Source: Dermatophagoides farinae
Taxonomy: Eukaryota > Arthropoda > Arachnida > Sarcoptiformes > Pyroglyphidae
NCBI RefSeq assembly: GCF_024713945.1
Contig: NC_134678.1
Coordinates: forward strand, 4,898,001-4,962,000
Direction of reading: 5' to 3'
Length of the DNA: 64,000 nucleotides
Made by a program: the position numbers and the translations under genes. The notes below the pieces were generated by a model. It made no database searches. It was not told the origin of the DNA and was given only the letters and a program-made list of their open reading frames with translations. Below are positions 36,481-50,900 of this stretch, piece after piece (positions within the stretch are counted from its first letter, which is position 1; every line of letters starts with the position of its first letter).

Positions 36481-36933
36481 TTATACATACAGAGTCACTC
36501 ACAAACACATACGGCTAGCATAAAAACAGACAATACAGACGAACGACGTTGAATGTGAATTGGAACAAGCTTTTTCTTTCCAAAATATATCATGACCATT
36601 GATCATTGATTCGTCGTTCTCTTCACGTCATACACACCGTTATTATTTGGATTTTAGTCATCGTGCTGCATTGATCGTTTTTTGTTTGATTTTTGTTCTG
36701 GTTTGAATTTCTTTAAAATTATTGAATGGCATAATATTCTGGATTCGTTTCTGTTTCACGAAAAAAAAAATTCTTCCATTGTGCTTTTGCAGTGTGTGTG
36801 TGTGTGCCTATGTTTGTCATGCTAATGTTACAATAACAACATATTTTGTTTTTTCTCATTGAATTTTCGTCAAAAATATTCTCATTCTTGTTATCCATTT
36901 TGATGTGAAAAATTTCTAATCTTATTTCTCTGT
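36481..36933 (+). promoter_or_regulatory. Probable noc promoter and 5' leader
   Basis: This stretch directly precedes the noc start codon and is less repetitive than its surroundings, with a higher GC share from about 36490 to 36700. No TATA box is obvious. The transcription start cannot be placed from sequence alone. Confidence 0.4.
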
Positions 36934-39900
36934 ATGCCAATGTGTACGAGCAGCCAAAATAGTGATACTGAAATAACGTCAACAACAACAAAAACATCAT
37001 CCAAATCGACGAAAAATAACGATTCGGTAAAATCGATAAATTCAAATTCTCATTCAACATCGACAATAATAATAAATAAATTTAATATGCTCACCTCAAC
37101 AACAACGGCATCCGCCAATCAATACCTCAGACCGGAATATCTTCCACCGGTTTCAAGTCCGGTAAGTTTTTTTTTCTTTTACTTTTGCTGGCAATATTTT
37201 TCAACAACAAAAAAAAATCTAAATCGATTTGGTCATTCTGTGTATCCTGTTCGAATTTGACAGTTTCATTTTGTTTTTATGTTTTCCAAAAAAATAATAA
37301 TTTATTGCTTTTTTCCAAAAGATTTATAATGTTCGACAGCAGCAGCAGGTTTATTCAACGATTAAGCCATTTTGTTGAGTTTGTTGTTTTTTGATTCTTG
37401 AATTCCGTTCATCTGAATTGATTTCTAATGAAAGAACGAAAAAGGAAAAATCACGAAAAAGTCATAGATCAATGTGAAAAACCTGTTTTTCATCCATGAT
37501 AAATGTTTTTCCAAGATGGGAGACGCGAGAAAAAAAAATCGGATATTCATCATGTAATCGGTTTTCGTCATCAAATAATCTACAAACAAAAAAAAATTGT
37601 CGGCGACGACGTCGATTTTTTTTTCTTTCAATGATAATTTAGTTCTGTCTCTTCATCTTCTTGATGATTATTTAATTTGATTTATATTTTTTCGATTCTA
37701 TATATATATGCGCGACAAAGACACGCCGACAATTTCGTGACGAATTTTTATGGTCATTGAATTGATTTAGTATTATTTCGGCTTTTTAATTCGATTGTCG
37801 TTTTTGATCATATTATCGCCTTTCAAAATCGATAAATATTTATCATCACCATCATCACTATGCATGCAACAGGAATATTGTTGTTGTTGTTGTTGTTGTT
37901 GTTGTTATATTTATCCGGATTTTCTTGTTTTTTATACCAATATAAATAATTCATTCAAAAATGATCAATGTCCACTAATAAATTTAATGATCAATGACAT
38001 ATTCTATCAAAAAAAAAACAAAAACAAATTCATTTATCTATTGTTTGATAAATGAATTTTTTTTTTTTTTGACAAAAAGAAAAATATTAACGACTGTCAA
38101 TAAACGATTCGATTCTTTTTTTTCTCCCTCTATCTGTTTTGATGACTGACTAACTGACATTTTGATAGTTTGGTATTTTTTTCAATTTGATTTGATTGAT
38201 TGATTGATTGATCGATTGATCAATATATCATATGTTTCCAAGTGTCAAAATTGTTGTGAATTTTTCTCTTTCACATTTATTTATCCTTTCATAGAGAGTT
38301 CGAGTTGATTGACGTTTGATATGGTGTCAATCAATTTTTTTTTCTGAGTGACAAGAAAAAAAATCATCATCATCACCATAGTGCGGTATTTCTTCGAATG
38401 AATTGAATTTGAATGGTAATGTTGTTGCGAATATTTAACATGAACACACAGATGCAAACATACAAACGATACCATTTACAGGCAACAAAATGACGTCGTG
38501 AATACTTTATACGAAAAAAAAGAGAGGGGAATCATCATCATCATTATCATCATTGTTGTTGATGATGATGACAGCCTCGTCAATTATCATTTACATCAAA
38601 TCATTCACACACACGAACGGGATTTATATTTATATTTATATTTTTTTTTGGACTGATGGTGATGATAGCAAATAATGATTTCGATGGTGGTGAAGATCCT
38701 CTTTTTCTTTCTTTCTTTTTTTCTTTCTCCCTTCGACCTGCAATCTTTTCATTTTTATTATTCTTGTTTGTTTTTTTGTATGCAATCATTTTCTACTTGT
38801 TTGTTTCATTTGTACATTGGATATGATCGATGATTGTCGTTTGATGGATTGATGGATATGGATGAAATGAATGTGAAACAAAATGAATTGATGGCAATGG
38901 TTTATGCCGCTTTTTATTGGATTCAATCATCATCATTTTAGATTACATACTTATGATGCGTGGGTGAAAGGAATGATGATGGAGATGTCGATCATTCATT
39001 TCAAATAATACACATCGTCAATCAATATTTTGTTTTCATACAATAATAATAATAATAATCATTTGACTCTTTGACGGTCAAAACATCTATCAAATAACAA
39101 GAGAAGCCATCACCACCGTCACAACTGACCGTCAACAGTTTTGATTCGTTTTTGTTTTCCTGATTTGATCGAATCCGATTGATTCGCCATTGAATCGAAA
39201 AAAATGAATGATTTTCGCCTTTTGTTCATAATTTATTTTTTTTCTGATTCATTTATTCATCTGATGATGATGATCGATCGATCGATCGATGAAGAATTAT
39301 AAAGCTTTAAAACATTGAACGATGAATGAAATTCGAATCGAATGAGTCTTTTAAATTGAACAACAACATGAATTATCATTGATTGATCGATCGATCCATT
39401 TGGTCATCGATCATTTGACACCATGAATTTTTTCCCTATTATCATTTTTCCTCACTAGCTATATGCCCTCCCGTTGCCTGGTTCATAATGCCACCCATCC
39501 ATACATTTATTCATTCAATCAATCAATCCATCCAATCGCTCTTTACTAACAGCGCAATTCAGATGTTATTTTGTTTGTCACAATTTATATTGTCGTTGTT
39601 TTTATTTGATTTTTTCACCCCACCCCCACTCTCTTTGCCAAATGCCATCGCGCCCAAAATGCCACCGCTTCAAGATGAGCTTCTTTCATCATTACAATAC
39701 GATTGTTTATTTCAATGAATAAAATTCCAGTGGTATGGTGTGGGCTTGTTTTTTTTTTTTTTTTTTTTGAATATTGTAAAAACAAACCGAAAATGGATGA
39801 ATGAATTTTTTTTTCGGTTCCAAAGATAACAACAATTTGATTGAACATGCTGGCAAATTCGTTTTTATTTTTCTTATTCATTCGTTGGTGGCGATGGTGG

Positions 39901-42900
39901 GTTGTTGATTATGATGGATTAGTTTTTTGTTGATGTTATTGTTTGAACGCAAGCTTAATTTATAAAGGGGCAAATAATGATGATGGCAATAACAAACAAC
40001 AGCAAAAGAATGTCTATAATCTCCTCCCCCTCATTCATTTTATTCAAAGTCAAATTATTTTTATCCATCGAATTTTTTTCTACGAAAAAAAAGTCATCAA
40101 TCAAATTAGAAAAGATTTTCATTCATTCACTTATGCATTTGAAATTAGATTTTTTTTTCATCATTCTTTTCCCATTTCGAATCGAATGAATGATGAATGT
40201 TATGCTTATAGCAGCAATCTTTATATCACATACATAATATAGTGTAACATAAGCAACAAGCTAATGATGTTGATGTGTGATTCTATGTGACATTAGCATT
40301 TATTTTTACCTTTTGATAATCATCATCATCATCAACAACATTTGTCTTTTTTTTCGTTTGTTCCTCCTACGCATTGTTTCTGGGACGTTCAGCTGAAAGT
40401 ATTTTTTTTTTTGCAGTTAAAAAGTCGAAAAAAAACAATCTTGTTCATTACGTTTATCGATACGACGATTATTTTCATTATTATTGAAAAGTTATATGAT
40501 GATAATATCCGGGAATTTTTTCTTTCTTTGTGTTTTTATGATAACATAATCGATTATCGCGATTTGCTTGTTTGTTTTGTTTAGTTCCTATTGAGACAAT
40601 AGTATATATATTACATATTACTTTACGTGTGTGGTATATATTGCCTATTTACGCAAATTGTTTCTGAACGATCAGAACAGAAAAAACATTGAAACAAATC
40701 ATTAATTTAAAGTTTTGTATGTATAAATGTCCATATTTGACAGACCGACCTGTCATCATTAATCGTATTCATTCATTCATATTGATCACCATCATCATCA
40801 TTCGATTCTATCATTTGATCTTTCTCTGCATGTGTTTTGTCGCCGCTGTTTTCATTTTTTTTTTTTTTTGTTTTGCTTTGCTTGGAATTACATCACATTC
40901 AATTTGATTTGTCTGTCTACATATACATTTTCGGACATGAAAATAAAATTAATGAATGAATAAACTTGCCTGTCGAGTCTCGATAATGATGATGATGAAG
41001 TATGATAATGATGAATTAATAATGATTAGATTGCAATGTCGCGTTCGGCTACCGCCATAGTTTTGTTGACTGTTTCGTTAATCATTATTCAGATTTGTTT
41101 TGTATACACATGGATAAATGTGGAAAAAATTATTTGAACAAATGAAAAATCGATTTTTTTCCAATGTTTTTTTTTTTACTATCATTTAATTTCACGTCAT
41201 AGTGATGATTGCTTGAGATGTAAATTTCTCATCATCATCAACAGCATCATCTTATGTCTAATCATGTGTATATCATATCTCCATGTCATGTATTCTGTTG
41301 CCCTTTGTTTGTCTATCACACACAAACGATAAGGATTAATCTTTTTGAAATAAAAATTTTCCAAAAACAAATGTCGATATCGTGCTGACCTTTTTTTTAA
41401 AAAAAAAAATCTAAACTTGATAATAGTAACAACAACTTTAGCTTAGTATAGGTGTATGATGTTCAGGATCGATCCAGAACAACAACGAAAAAAAAAATTT
41501 ACCACACTGACATATTAGATTTCCAACAATGAATATATATGAATGATTGGGATCTCAAATCTTTATTTATATGTGTATAAGTGTGTCTGCATACAAGATG
41601 GATTACATTTTGTATTTCGTGTAGAAAAAAAGGCAAAATTTGTAATTCATTTTTTTTATAATAACGATCAAACTGAAAATATCCATAACATACATATCTG
41701 TGATCATGCTTTATGTTAATGAAGTATTATTTTTTTTATTTGAAAATGAAATAAATCAAAATTGACTGGGATTTTTTTTCTGTTGATAAATGATCGATGA
41801 TTGGTGGTCCATCCATTTGGTCATTTTATTGTGTTTTCTGAAGGAAAAAAGTTTTTTTCTTTTTGCCAACTATGTTTTTTTTCCGATTATCGTTTTGTCT
41901 GTATAAATATATACATCCTCTATGTATTATATCTGGTGTGTGTGTGTATGCATGTCGTTTGTCATTTCCATAAGTAATTCATCAAAAAAAAAATCCATCC
42001 ATTTAAATAATGATAATAGATATTGTTGTTGTTCCTGAAACAAAACATGTTTTTTCATAGATGTTTTTTTTAATGTATGATGGATGATTGTTTATATTAT
42101 GATTATCACATCACATCGACATTATTATTAATTGTATACATATATGATGTTAGTCTAGTTATAAATGAATGGGGGGTGATGGATGTCCGTGAATATAATA
42201 ATAATTCCTATATATATAATTTACGTTCGTTCATGTTGTTCATCTATCATGTAATCATTTAATCATTTTCTTGTTGTTGTTTTTTCTATATCAAAATTAT
42301 TTAAAAAAAACACACACACACACACGCACACTAATACGTGCAAACAAACATTAAATCATCATCATCATAATCATTTTTCTTTGTTGTTATAGATTTTGTT
42401 AGTGATCAATTAACCAAAGGCATTTTTTTGTTCTATATATCATTAATAATTTCTTTTCATTATTGTATTCGCCCTATCGTCGTAGAACATGATTCATTTT
42501 TCTTCTCAATAATAATGATAATTATTTCGAGTTCAAATTCAAAAAGGTAGCATTTAAATGCTGTGTTTTTTTCCTGTTATACGATGATGATGATGATGGT
42601 GAAATTGCACCCAACAAACAACAAACAAATTCAAATCATTAATTTCCTTTTTTTTCAGATAAATAAAATTTTTTTAAAGGTGAAAGTTGTTGTTCATTGT
42701 TCGATATATTATTGCGTGTAGGAGTGGTGGTGGATAGAATTGATTTTATTATTGATTAATCAATAATTATATTTGGATGGATACCTGGCCTTTAGATATA
42801 TAGAATTTTTTTTTCACTGAATTTGTTTTAATCATTTTTTCTTCACTCACTATTCCTGTGATCATGATTAATCAATCAATCATCATAATTTTTTTTTTTT

Positions 42901-44083
42901 TTTTTTTGATCATTATCATGATCATTTATTATTTTTTTTTAGGGAATGTTTCACACACACACACAAAAAAAACGCACGATTCATGCTTAATGATAATCAT
43001 ATATAGAGAAAATATATACAGACAGATGTGAATGAAAATAAATACAAATCGATTAAATATCGATTACAATCACAAACGATCATTTGTTATATAAATTTTT
43101 TTTTCTTGCTCTGCCTCTTGGCATAGCTTATGTATGTGGTTAGATAGTGAAAGAAGAATGGAAAAAAGGTGTGTCTGTCATTGACACACAAAAAAAAACA
43201 TACACACGCTGGATAATTCATCTTTTCCAAGATCGATTTTCACTGTGTGTGTGTGTGTGTATGATAATGATTTCATATAATTTTTCACGTGATGATAACA
43301 AATGATCATGATGAAAATGGTTTGGTTTGGGTACCGATAATGAAGGGACAGCTACTATTAACATCAACATCGTTAATGATTACCAATTTGATGAATATGA
43401 TAATAATGATAAAATTCTTCAATTCTCTTTACATTTAATGATGATGATGATGATTATCATGTTTGGCTTTTTGGTTATTCTTTTATTCATCAAGATTCAT
43501 TTTTTTTTTTGTTGCCATCTGAAAATAATAATAATAACCAGTGAAAATTGGGTGTTATTTTTTATATATGTAAAGGTAGTTGCACAAGCAAGGCGCCATA
43601 TTTAAAACATGAATTTTTTTCTGTTTTTTTTTTGTTTTTTGTTGTTGTTTTCATTGTCGATTATTAATGATGATTGGATTATAATGATAATATATTAAAC
43701 TCAAAAGGTTTGTAGCCGCCCAAACATGTATTTTTTTTTTTTTTTTGGTTTGTTTTGTTTTGGTGTCTTTTTCTTTGAAAATGTTGCCATTACCCATTTA
43801 TTCATCATCATTAATTGCTGTGGATAATGATGATGATGATGATGATGATGATGATAGACAGAAAGACACATCAATTTGTTATGATTGGTTGTTTCAAATT
43901 TTATTTCTTTTTTTTCATTTTCATATACGAAATGACAACAAACAAACAAACAAAAAAAAGAAAGAAAACAACAAAAAAATGTCTTTTACATCATTAAAAA
44001 TAATGATGATGATGTTCATTCATTTTCTGAGTAAATAAAATTACATTCGAAATGAAAAATGATCATCATAATTGTTGACGTTC

Positions 44084-44115
<32 letters not shown>

Positions 44116-44932
44116 GTCATCATTTATTATTATTATTTAATCAAAAGTGGTGTTAATGTAATGTGGTGAATGTTTTTCAATTGATCATTATATTTGCAAT
44201 CATCAAGAAAATCAAATAGGTGTATTTTGTGTGTGTGGATCAAACTCTTAGGAATTGAAATAAACACAATCATCATTATCATATTCATTACATTTAAAAT
44301 AATCGATTTTTATTATTAATCGAAAATGAAAAAAAACAAAAATTCAATTTAAAATACATGTTTGAATGTAATGTATTTCTCATTATGATTATCAACTTTT
44401 AAATCATTGTTATTGGCAAACACCCAATTATCATAAATGAATAAAATTGATTGGTGTAGTTTTTGATTGATGACAATGATTGATTGTGGAAAAAAACATG
44501 TAAAAAGAGAGAGAGAGAGGACAAAAAATAATCAACAAATTATTATTTTTTCCTCTCAAACGATAATGATGTCATTCAAATTATTTGAATATGATTAACC
44601 TGCCATTGAAATATGATTAGCCAAATGGTTGTCTTTTATTTTTTTCTTTTGTTATTGATCATTCATTCATTCATTTATTAATTTATTGATTATTTTTAAT
44701 TTTTGTGATAATTTTTCTTATTGATTTTTTTGATTGAAATTCACAGTATACACATTGTACATGCAACACATAGATATAATGATAAATTTGATTAATTGCT
44801 CAGGTAATCGCCAGTGATAATAAAAATGTATATATATTATTTATTACATTTGTGGCCTGTCATTTATTAAAATGTGTCATAGTCTTTTTTTCCATATAAT
44901 ATCGGAATTATGATGATTTTATCGACAAAGTA

Positions 44933-44978
<46 letters not shown>

Positions 44979-47900
44979 GGAAAACATGATATTTTTTTCA
45001 CAGTTTGATTTATTCAATCTATCCAGATATAATTTTTCTAGTTATTTGAAATTTTCATTATGTTGATGATGATGATCATTTTCAATCAATTTTTTTTTCT
45101 ATATGTTGTACATACATTTGACACCTTGATGCCCTGAAGCTCATATCTCTATGGCTTTAATTCATATTTTTCCTTTTCTATCTATCTATCGATTCAATTC
45201 AATTCGGATTTACTTTATTGGATGTCAAGTTGAGCTTTAAGAAAAAAATATGTAAAAAAATCTTTCCTATAAGAAAAATACACACAAACAATGATCATCA
45301 ACATTTATATTTTTTTCTCGTAGTTTTTTTTATATTTCAACATTCGAATGGTGATGGCAGAAGATATATGATGAAACAAAAAACACAAGATAAGGTAACT
45401 GACAAGTTGTTTTTTTTTCTTTCTCCAGGTTATAAAGTGGATTTATCTAAATCCATTTTATGTTGTGCGTGCGTTCATGTTTTGTTTCGAATATAGACAC
45501 ACAAACATGATTTTTTTTCCAAATGATCAAAAAAGAAATGTGATGATAATAATAATTTGTTGATTGATTTATGATCTCTTCTCTTTCTGTCTTACCAAAA
45601 AAAAGTAAGATATAAACGATAATTGAATAGATTTGTGTTGGATTTATTTATCTATTTTCACCTTATTGTTCACATTGATTGGTTTAACAACTTTTTTTTC
45701 TCATCTCATTGATTTTTTTTTTCTTAATCAATTTTGGATGATAATATTTTTTTCTCCTTCGTATAACAATTCATTATCATTGTCATTTTCTGTTTTTTTT
45801 TTAATGTTCAAAGCTAACAAGCAATCATTTATAATAATACTTTCACTTTTTTCCATCTGAATTCATTATCACCTAACAAACAATCTGTTGTCAATCCTTC
45901 AATCAGGTAGCCAATGGCCACTAGCCATAGAAAAAAAAAATTTTCATATCAAAGGCTAAAATGATTTTCTGTATTTTTTTTTCTTGAAATAAAATTCACA
46001 AATGACATATATGTATTTATTTACTGGTGATGCTAACAAACCATTAAAATCTACATCTGTTTTATCTATTTATAGAACTATATAAATGAATGAATGATTG
46101 AAATATTTTTATGATCATTATCACGGAACCAACACATATCTCATAATCATAACTCTCATACAAGCAAAGAAAAAAAAACCTGAGGTTATTTGTTGATGAT
46201 ATGATCCATAAAATGAAACCTATATCATCATCATTGTGTGTGTTTGTATGTTGTGTTGTTGTCTTGTCATAAAAATGTCAAAATTATGACGATCATGATC
46301 ATGATGATTATCATCATTTTTTTCTTGTTTAATATGATAGGTATCTTCCACACACACACACACGATCATCAAAACATCGTTTGACTTGAAATAAAATGCT
46401 AATAAAAAAAAAATCATAAGGTTATATATTCAAGGCAAGTGAACAACAACAACAAAAAAAATAATAAAAAACGAAAATTTTTACGACAACAACAACAACA
46501 AAAAAAAACTATCATCAAAATGCCAATGGGTAATAAGAATTTAAGAAGAGAAAAAAAAATACCAGAAAAATTATGACGATGAAAGTTATAAATCACATCA
46601 ATAATAATAAATGTTAATATAATAAACACAAGTGAAAAACAGAATTTTTTTGAAAAAAATGACTAAAATAATGATAGACTTGGATGGTAATAATATCTGG
46701 TGATTGCTTGATGATGGCGATAATAATAAAATGCTCATCATCATAAAAAACGAATTTCTTTTTCATCATCATTATCATCATCATCACACACAAAGAACAA
46801 GAATGTGTGTCACAAATGAAAATTTATTACGATATTTTTTTTTGCGAAAAAGAAACTACATGTTGATGAATTAGAGTTCTGTTTTCCACTTTATCAACAT
46901 TATTATTATTTGCTATGGCTAATAATTGTAACTGATTGAGAGTTTTTTTTTCAAGAAGCTAAAATCTATATATATTGAATGGATTAATAGATTAGATTTG
47001 TTGCCAGTTATCGTTGTCGAAGTTCTTATCCACACATATAATAATGATAATAAGGTTATGATTATTATTATATGGTAATCACATTATTGATATATAAATC
47101 ATTTCTTTTTTTTTATCTCTCTTTCTATGTTTGTGAAAGTTTGTATATATGAGGTTTATTTGTGTTTTTTGTTTTTGTTTTTGTTTATGATTATAATTTT
47201 TTTTTGTAATAAAACACAAAAGTGTACACCAGATTTATAATTAACATCAAATGATGATGATGATGATTATTATTCTCATATTGGTAGCAGCGCTGTATCA
47301 CATTTTGATAGCTAAAAAAATTAACGATCTGTGATGATGATGATGATCATAATAATATATTGATAGTGTTGAATTGATCTAGTTTTCCATAATCATTGAT
47401 ATATAATAATAATAATAATAATGATAATGGACATATAGAATAATCTTTAAATGATTTATGTGCTTATGACCTGTGACCCCCCATGTCTGCTTGTCTGGGT
47501 CTCTGTGTGTGTGTGTGTAAATTTTTTTTCTCTCTCCTAATAATCATGTTATTATTTGTCGAAGGCCGGTTATGGTGTGTGTTTGTTTGTGAAAAAAAAA
47601 ATTAGACGGGTAATATTTTATAATATATAAGCACACACAAACAAGTCAAATCAAACAGGTATGTATTGTGTGTCTGTGTGGCTAAATCTGACACACACAC
47701 ACACACACACAAATTATTTACCTGCAATAATAGTAATAATTTATTGGTACCAAAACACCCATCATTTATTTTATTTTTTTTTTGTTAGAGTCTTTGGTTG
47801 ATTTTTTATTATTATTGCTGTTGTTGTTTAGTTGTTTCACATATATATATACAAGACCATTCATTTAATCATCATCATTATTTGGTTCGTTTTTTTTTGG

Positions 47901-50900
47901 TTTTGTATGTTGCGAAAGGAACCCATATTTTATTATGTCTACCCACCACCACCACCACCACCACCATTGTATTTTTATTATCGTGTTGTGTATTTGTATG
48001 TTTTGAATATTTGTCTGTGAAATCTTTAATCCTTTATTGATGTGTGTGTGTGTATGTGTTTGAGGTGAGATTCTCATAAATTTTACTTTTTTAACGCGTG
48101 TTTTTTCTCATTTTATTACTTGAGGTTATAGTCTAAATTGTGCATGGACAATAGAATAGAGTCTCACTAGGTACTAGATCACGATCTTGTCATTTTTTTT
48201 TCATGAAATTTATTTGTGTTTCCTGTGCATGTGTGTGTGTGCCTTTGTTTGTTTGTATGGACATGTCGATCCTAAATTTCTTGGTCCTTATCTTATTTTT
48301 TACACTCTCGCCCAGTCTTATCTTATAAAAAACTTATTAACTTGGCTTATTTTTTATTTTTTTTCGCTTCGTTTCATGGAACTTTAGTGTGTTTGATTTA
48401 TGTTGAATTTATCTTAGGATTAATAGAATTTTTCCATTCAAAAATGATTGACAACATTCCCTTTTTTTTACTGATGTCAATTTTCAAAGAAATTAAACAA
48501 TTAAAATTTTTAAAACTAAACTAACATTCATTCATAGAGTTGTGTATGTGTGTGTAAAACACTAATAAATTTCATTATTTTTTGATGTTTTTTATTACTT
48601 TTACATTTTATTGAAAAATAAAATTATTATTTTTTTTTATCACACACACACACACATACACATCTTTGCTCTATCTCAGTTTATTCATTCAAATTCATGG
48701 TTCAACAGAAAAAAGAAAAAAGAATGATGATGATAATAATTTTATTTTAGAACTTGATTCTAAAATTCAAGAATACTTATGTATCATGTGTTAGTTTTTT
48801 TTTATTATTTGGAGTATCATTTTTTATTACACCATTGATAGTGTATATATATAGCCAACAACGATTATGTTTGATGATTATATAACCGAAACACATGCAC
48901 ACCATTTACCATTTTTTTTGTTCCTTTTCTCTTTAATCATGTTATAATTTTGAATCCATTGATGATGATGATGACCAAGAGTTTTTAATGTTGTCGCTTT
49001 CGTTGTTGTTATTATTATTATCATCATTTGGAACCATTCTATAACTTGGCTATGTGTTTTTACTATCCATAGGTGGGGAAAAAAATAAAAGAGGAAGGGG
49101 AGTTTATGTGTGATGGTTGATGATGATGATGATGGGCAATGAGGAGAGGGGGAAAAGCTATATTATTTTTATATAGCTTTACTATAGGATTATTTATTGA
49201 AGCCATAAAAATAAATAAATAAATTAATATTAGCCATAATAAATTATCAATGTACATTGTGTGTGTGTGTATGTATGTAACGATATATGAACCCTAAAAA
49301 GTAGTTAAAGTTTACTACACTTTTATCCATAATTTTTTTTTATTTTTATTTTTTTTTTCACTGTTCACATAGACCATGTTGTTGTTGTTGTTGTTGTTGG
49401 CCATAACACCCAACCGAATAGGAAAAAAGAATCTAAATGATTATGATGATGATGATGATGATTACCAAAAGTTATAAAATTGTTGTTGTTGTTGTTGTCA
49501 AAGCTGTACAGAAAAAAAAATTTATTTTCTTTTTTTTGGCCCTTATTTTATTTTCGTTTCATTTTCATTTTGGATTGTAAAATTTCTTTTTTTACAAAAA
49601 AAACAACAACAACACAGCAAACATATATGATCATACGAAATGTATTTATATTAAAAGTTAGAGAGAGAGAGAGATAGTTTAAAATTTTTGGCTTACTTCA
49701 TCAAAAAAAAAGAAAATTATTTTCCAGGTTTTTTTTTGAAGAAAAAATTCTTTTGGCTTATGTGGTGGTATACAGTAGTTACTCTACTTACGAACAATTG
49801 CATTCCAGAAGAATGTTCGTAAGTTGAATGTTCGCAAGTCGAGCATCTACTGTAATACGGTTAACTTAATGATTTCTATGATCGATGATTACTGCTGTGG
49901 CATCATCAATCGGTATATCCTAATGTTTGCAACAAATTTCTTATTCATTTTATTTATGATGATAATAATAGTGATGAAGATCATATAATAACATATACAC
50001 AAATACAACACGAATCAAACATTAAATCACGATTACGATCACGTGTCTTATCCGTTTTTTTTTTCTCTCTCTCTCTCTCTCTTTTCTCCCACCGTTGATT
50101 GATATGTTTGATATGTCTCCGTTGTGTATTATGATGGTGATTTAGTGTATTATAACACACGCACGAATGTAGATCATTATTGGATTTTTTTTTCATTGTT
50201 AGTTTTGAAAATTAAAAAAAAAATTTCTTTTCTTTTTTCCTCTCCACTGTGGAACACATGTTAAAATGAATTGAATTGAATCGGAATGGCCCATGCTGTG
50301 CTTTTGTGTTTTTTTGTGTGTGTGTGTGTGTAACATGTAATTTATCGTCCATAATGAATGATATATAGCTGTTTATAAGATTTGTTGTCTGGTTTTCTTT
50401 TTTTTTACCAATTTTTTTTATATTTTATTTCCATTCATCGCAAATTGATTGTTGATCCTTGTCGTTAACATTATACCCTTTTTCTTTTATTCTATTGGTT
50501 TTGTTCAATGAATTTTTATGTTTGATCAATTGGAATGTTTTTTTTTGTCATGTCATTCATGATGATCAATGGTGTTGTTGATTAGATATGTATGTGTATT
50601 TGAACCACATGTTGGCGGTGATTATTGTTGATATTTTTTTTTCTTCTTTCACTTATCCAAATTACGGGCTATCTATATACAATCATTTGGTTCATCCATT
50701 ATCGAAATAAGCAATAGTATATATATTTGGTCCCCATGAGAATGAATGATTGAGATTGTTTATAAGTGAATCAATAGAGGGTGTATTGCAAGGTCTTATA
50801 TGCAAAGATATGAGTGATTGACTTGACCCTTGACTAGATATATCTTCCGTATATTTGTTTGCCTGACCGGTCATTTGATGTTTGGTCCATTCAATTGTTT

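Noticed and set aside
50106-50135. GATATGTTTGATAT, a 14-nt match to the start of miR-190
   Set aside because: No complementary arm (ATATCAAACATATC) lies within hairpin distance, so no precursor can form.
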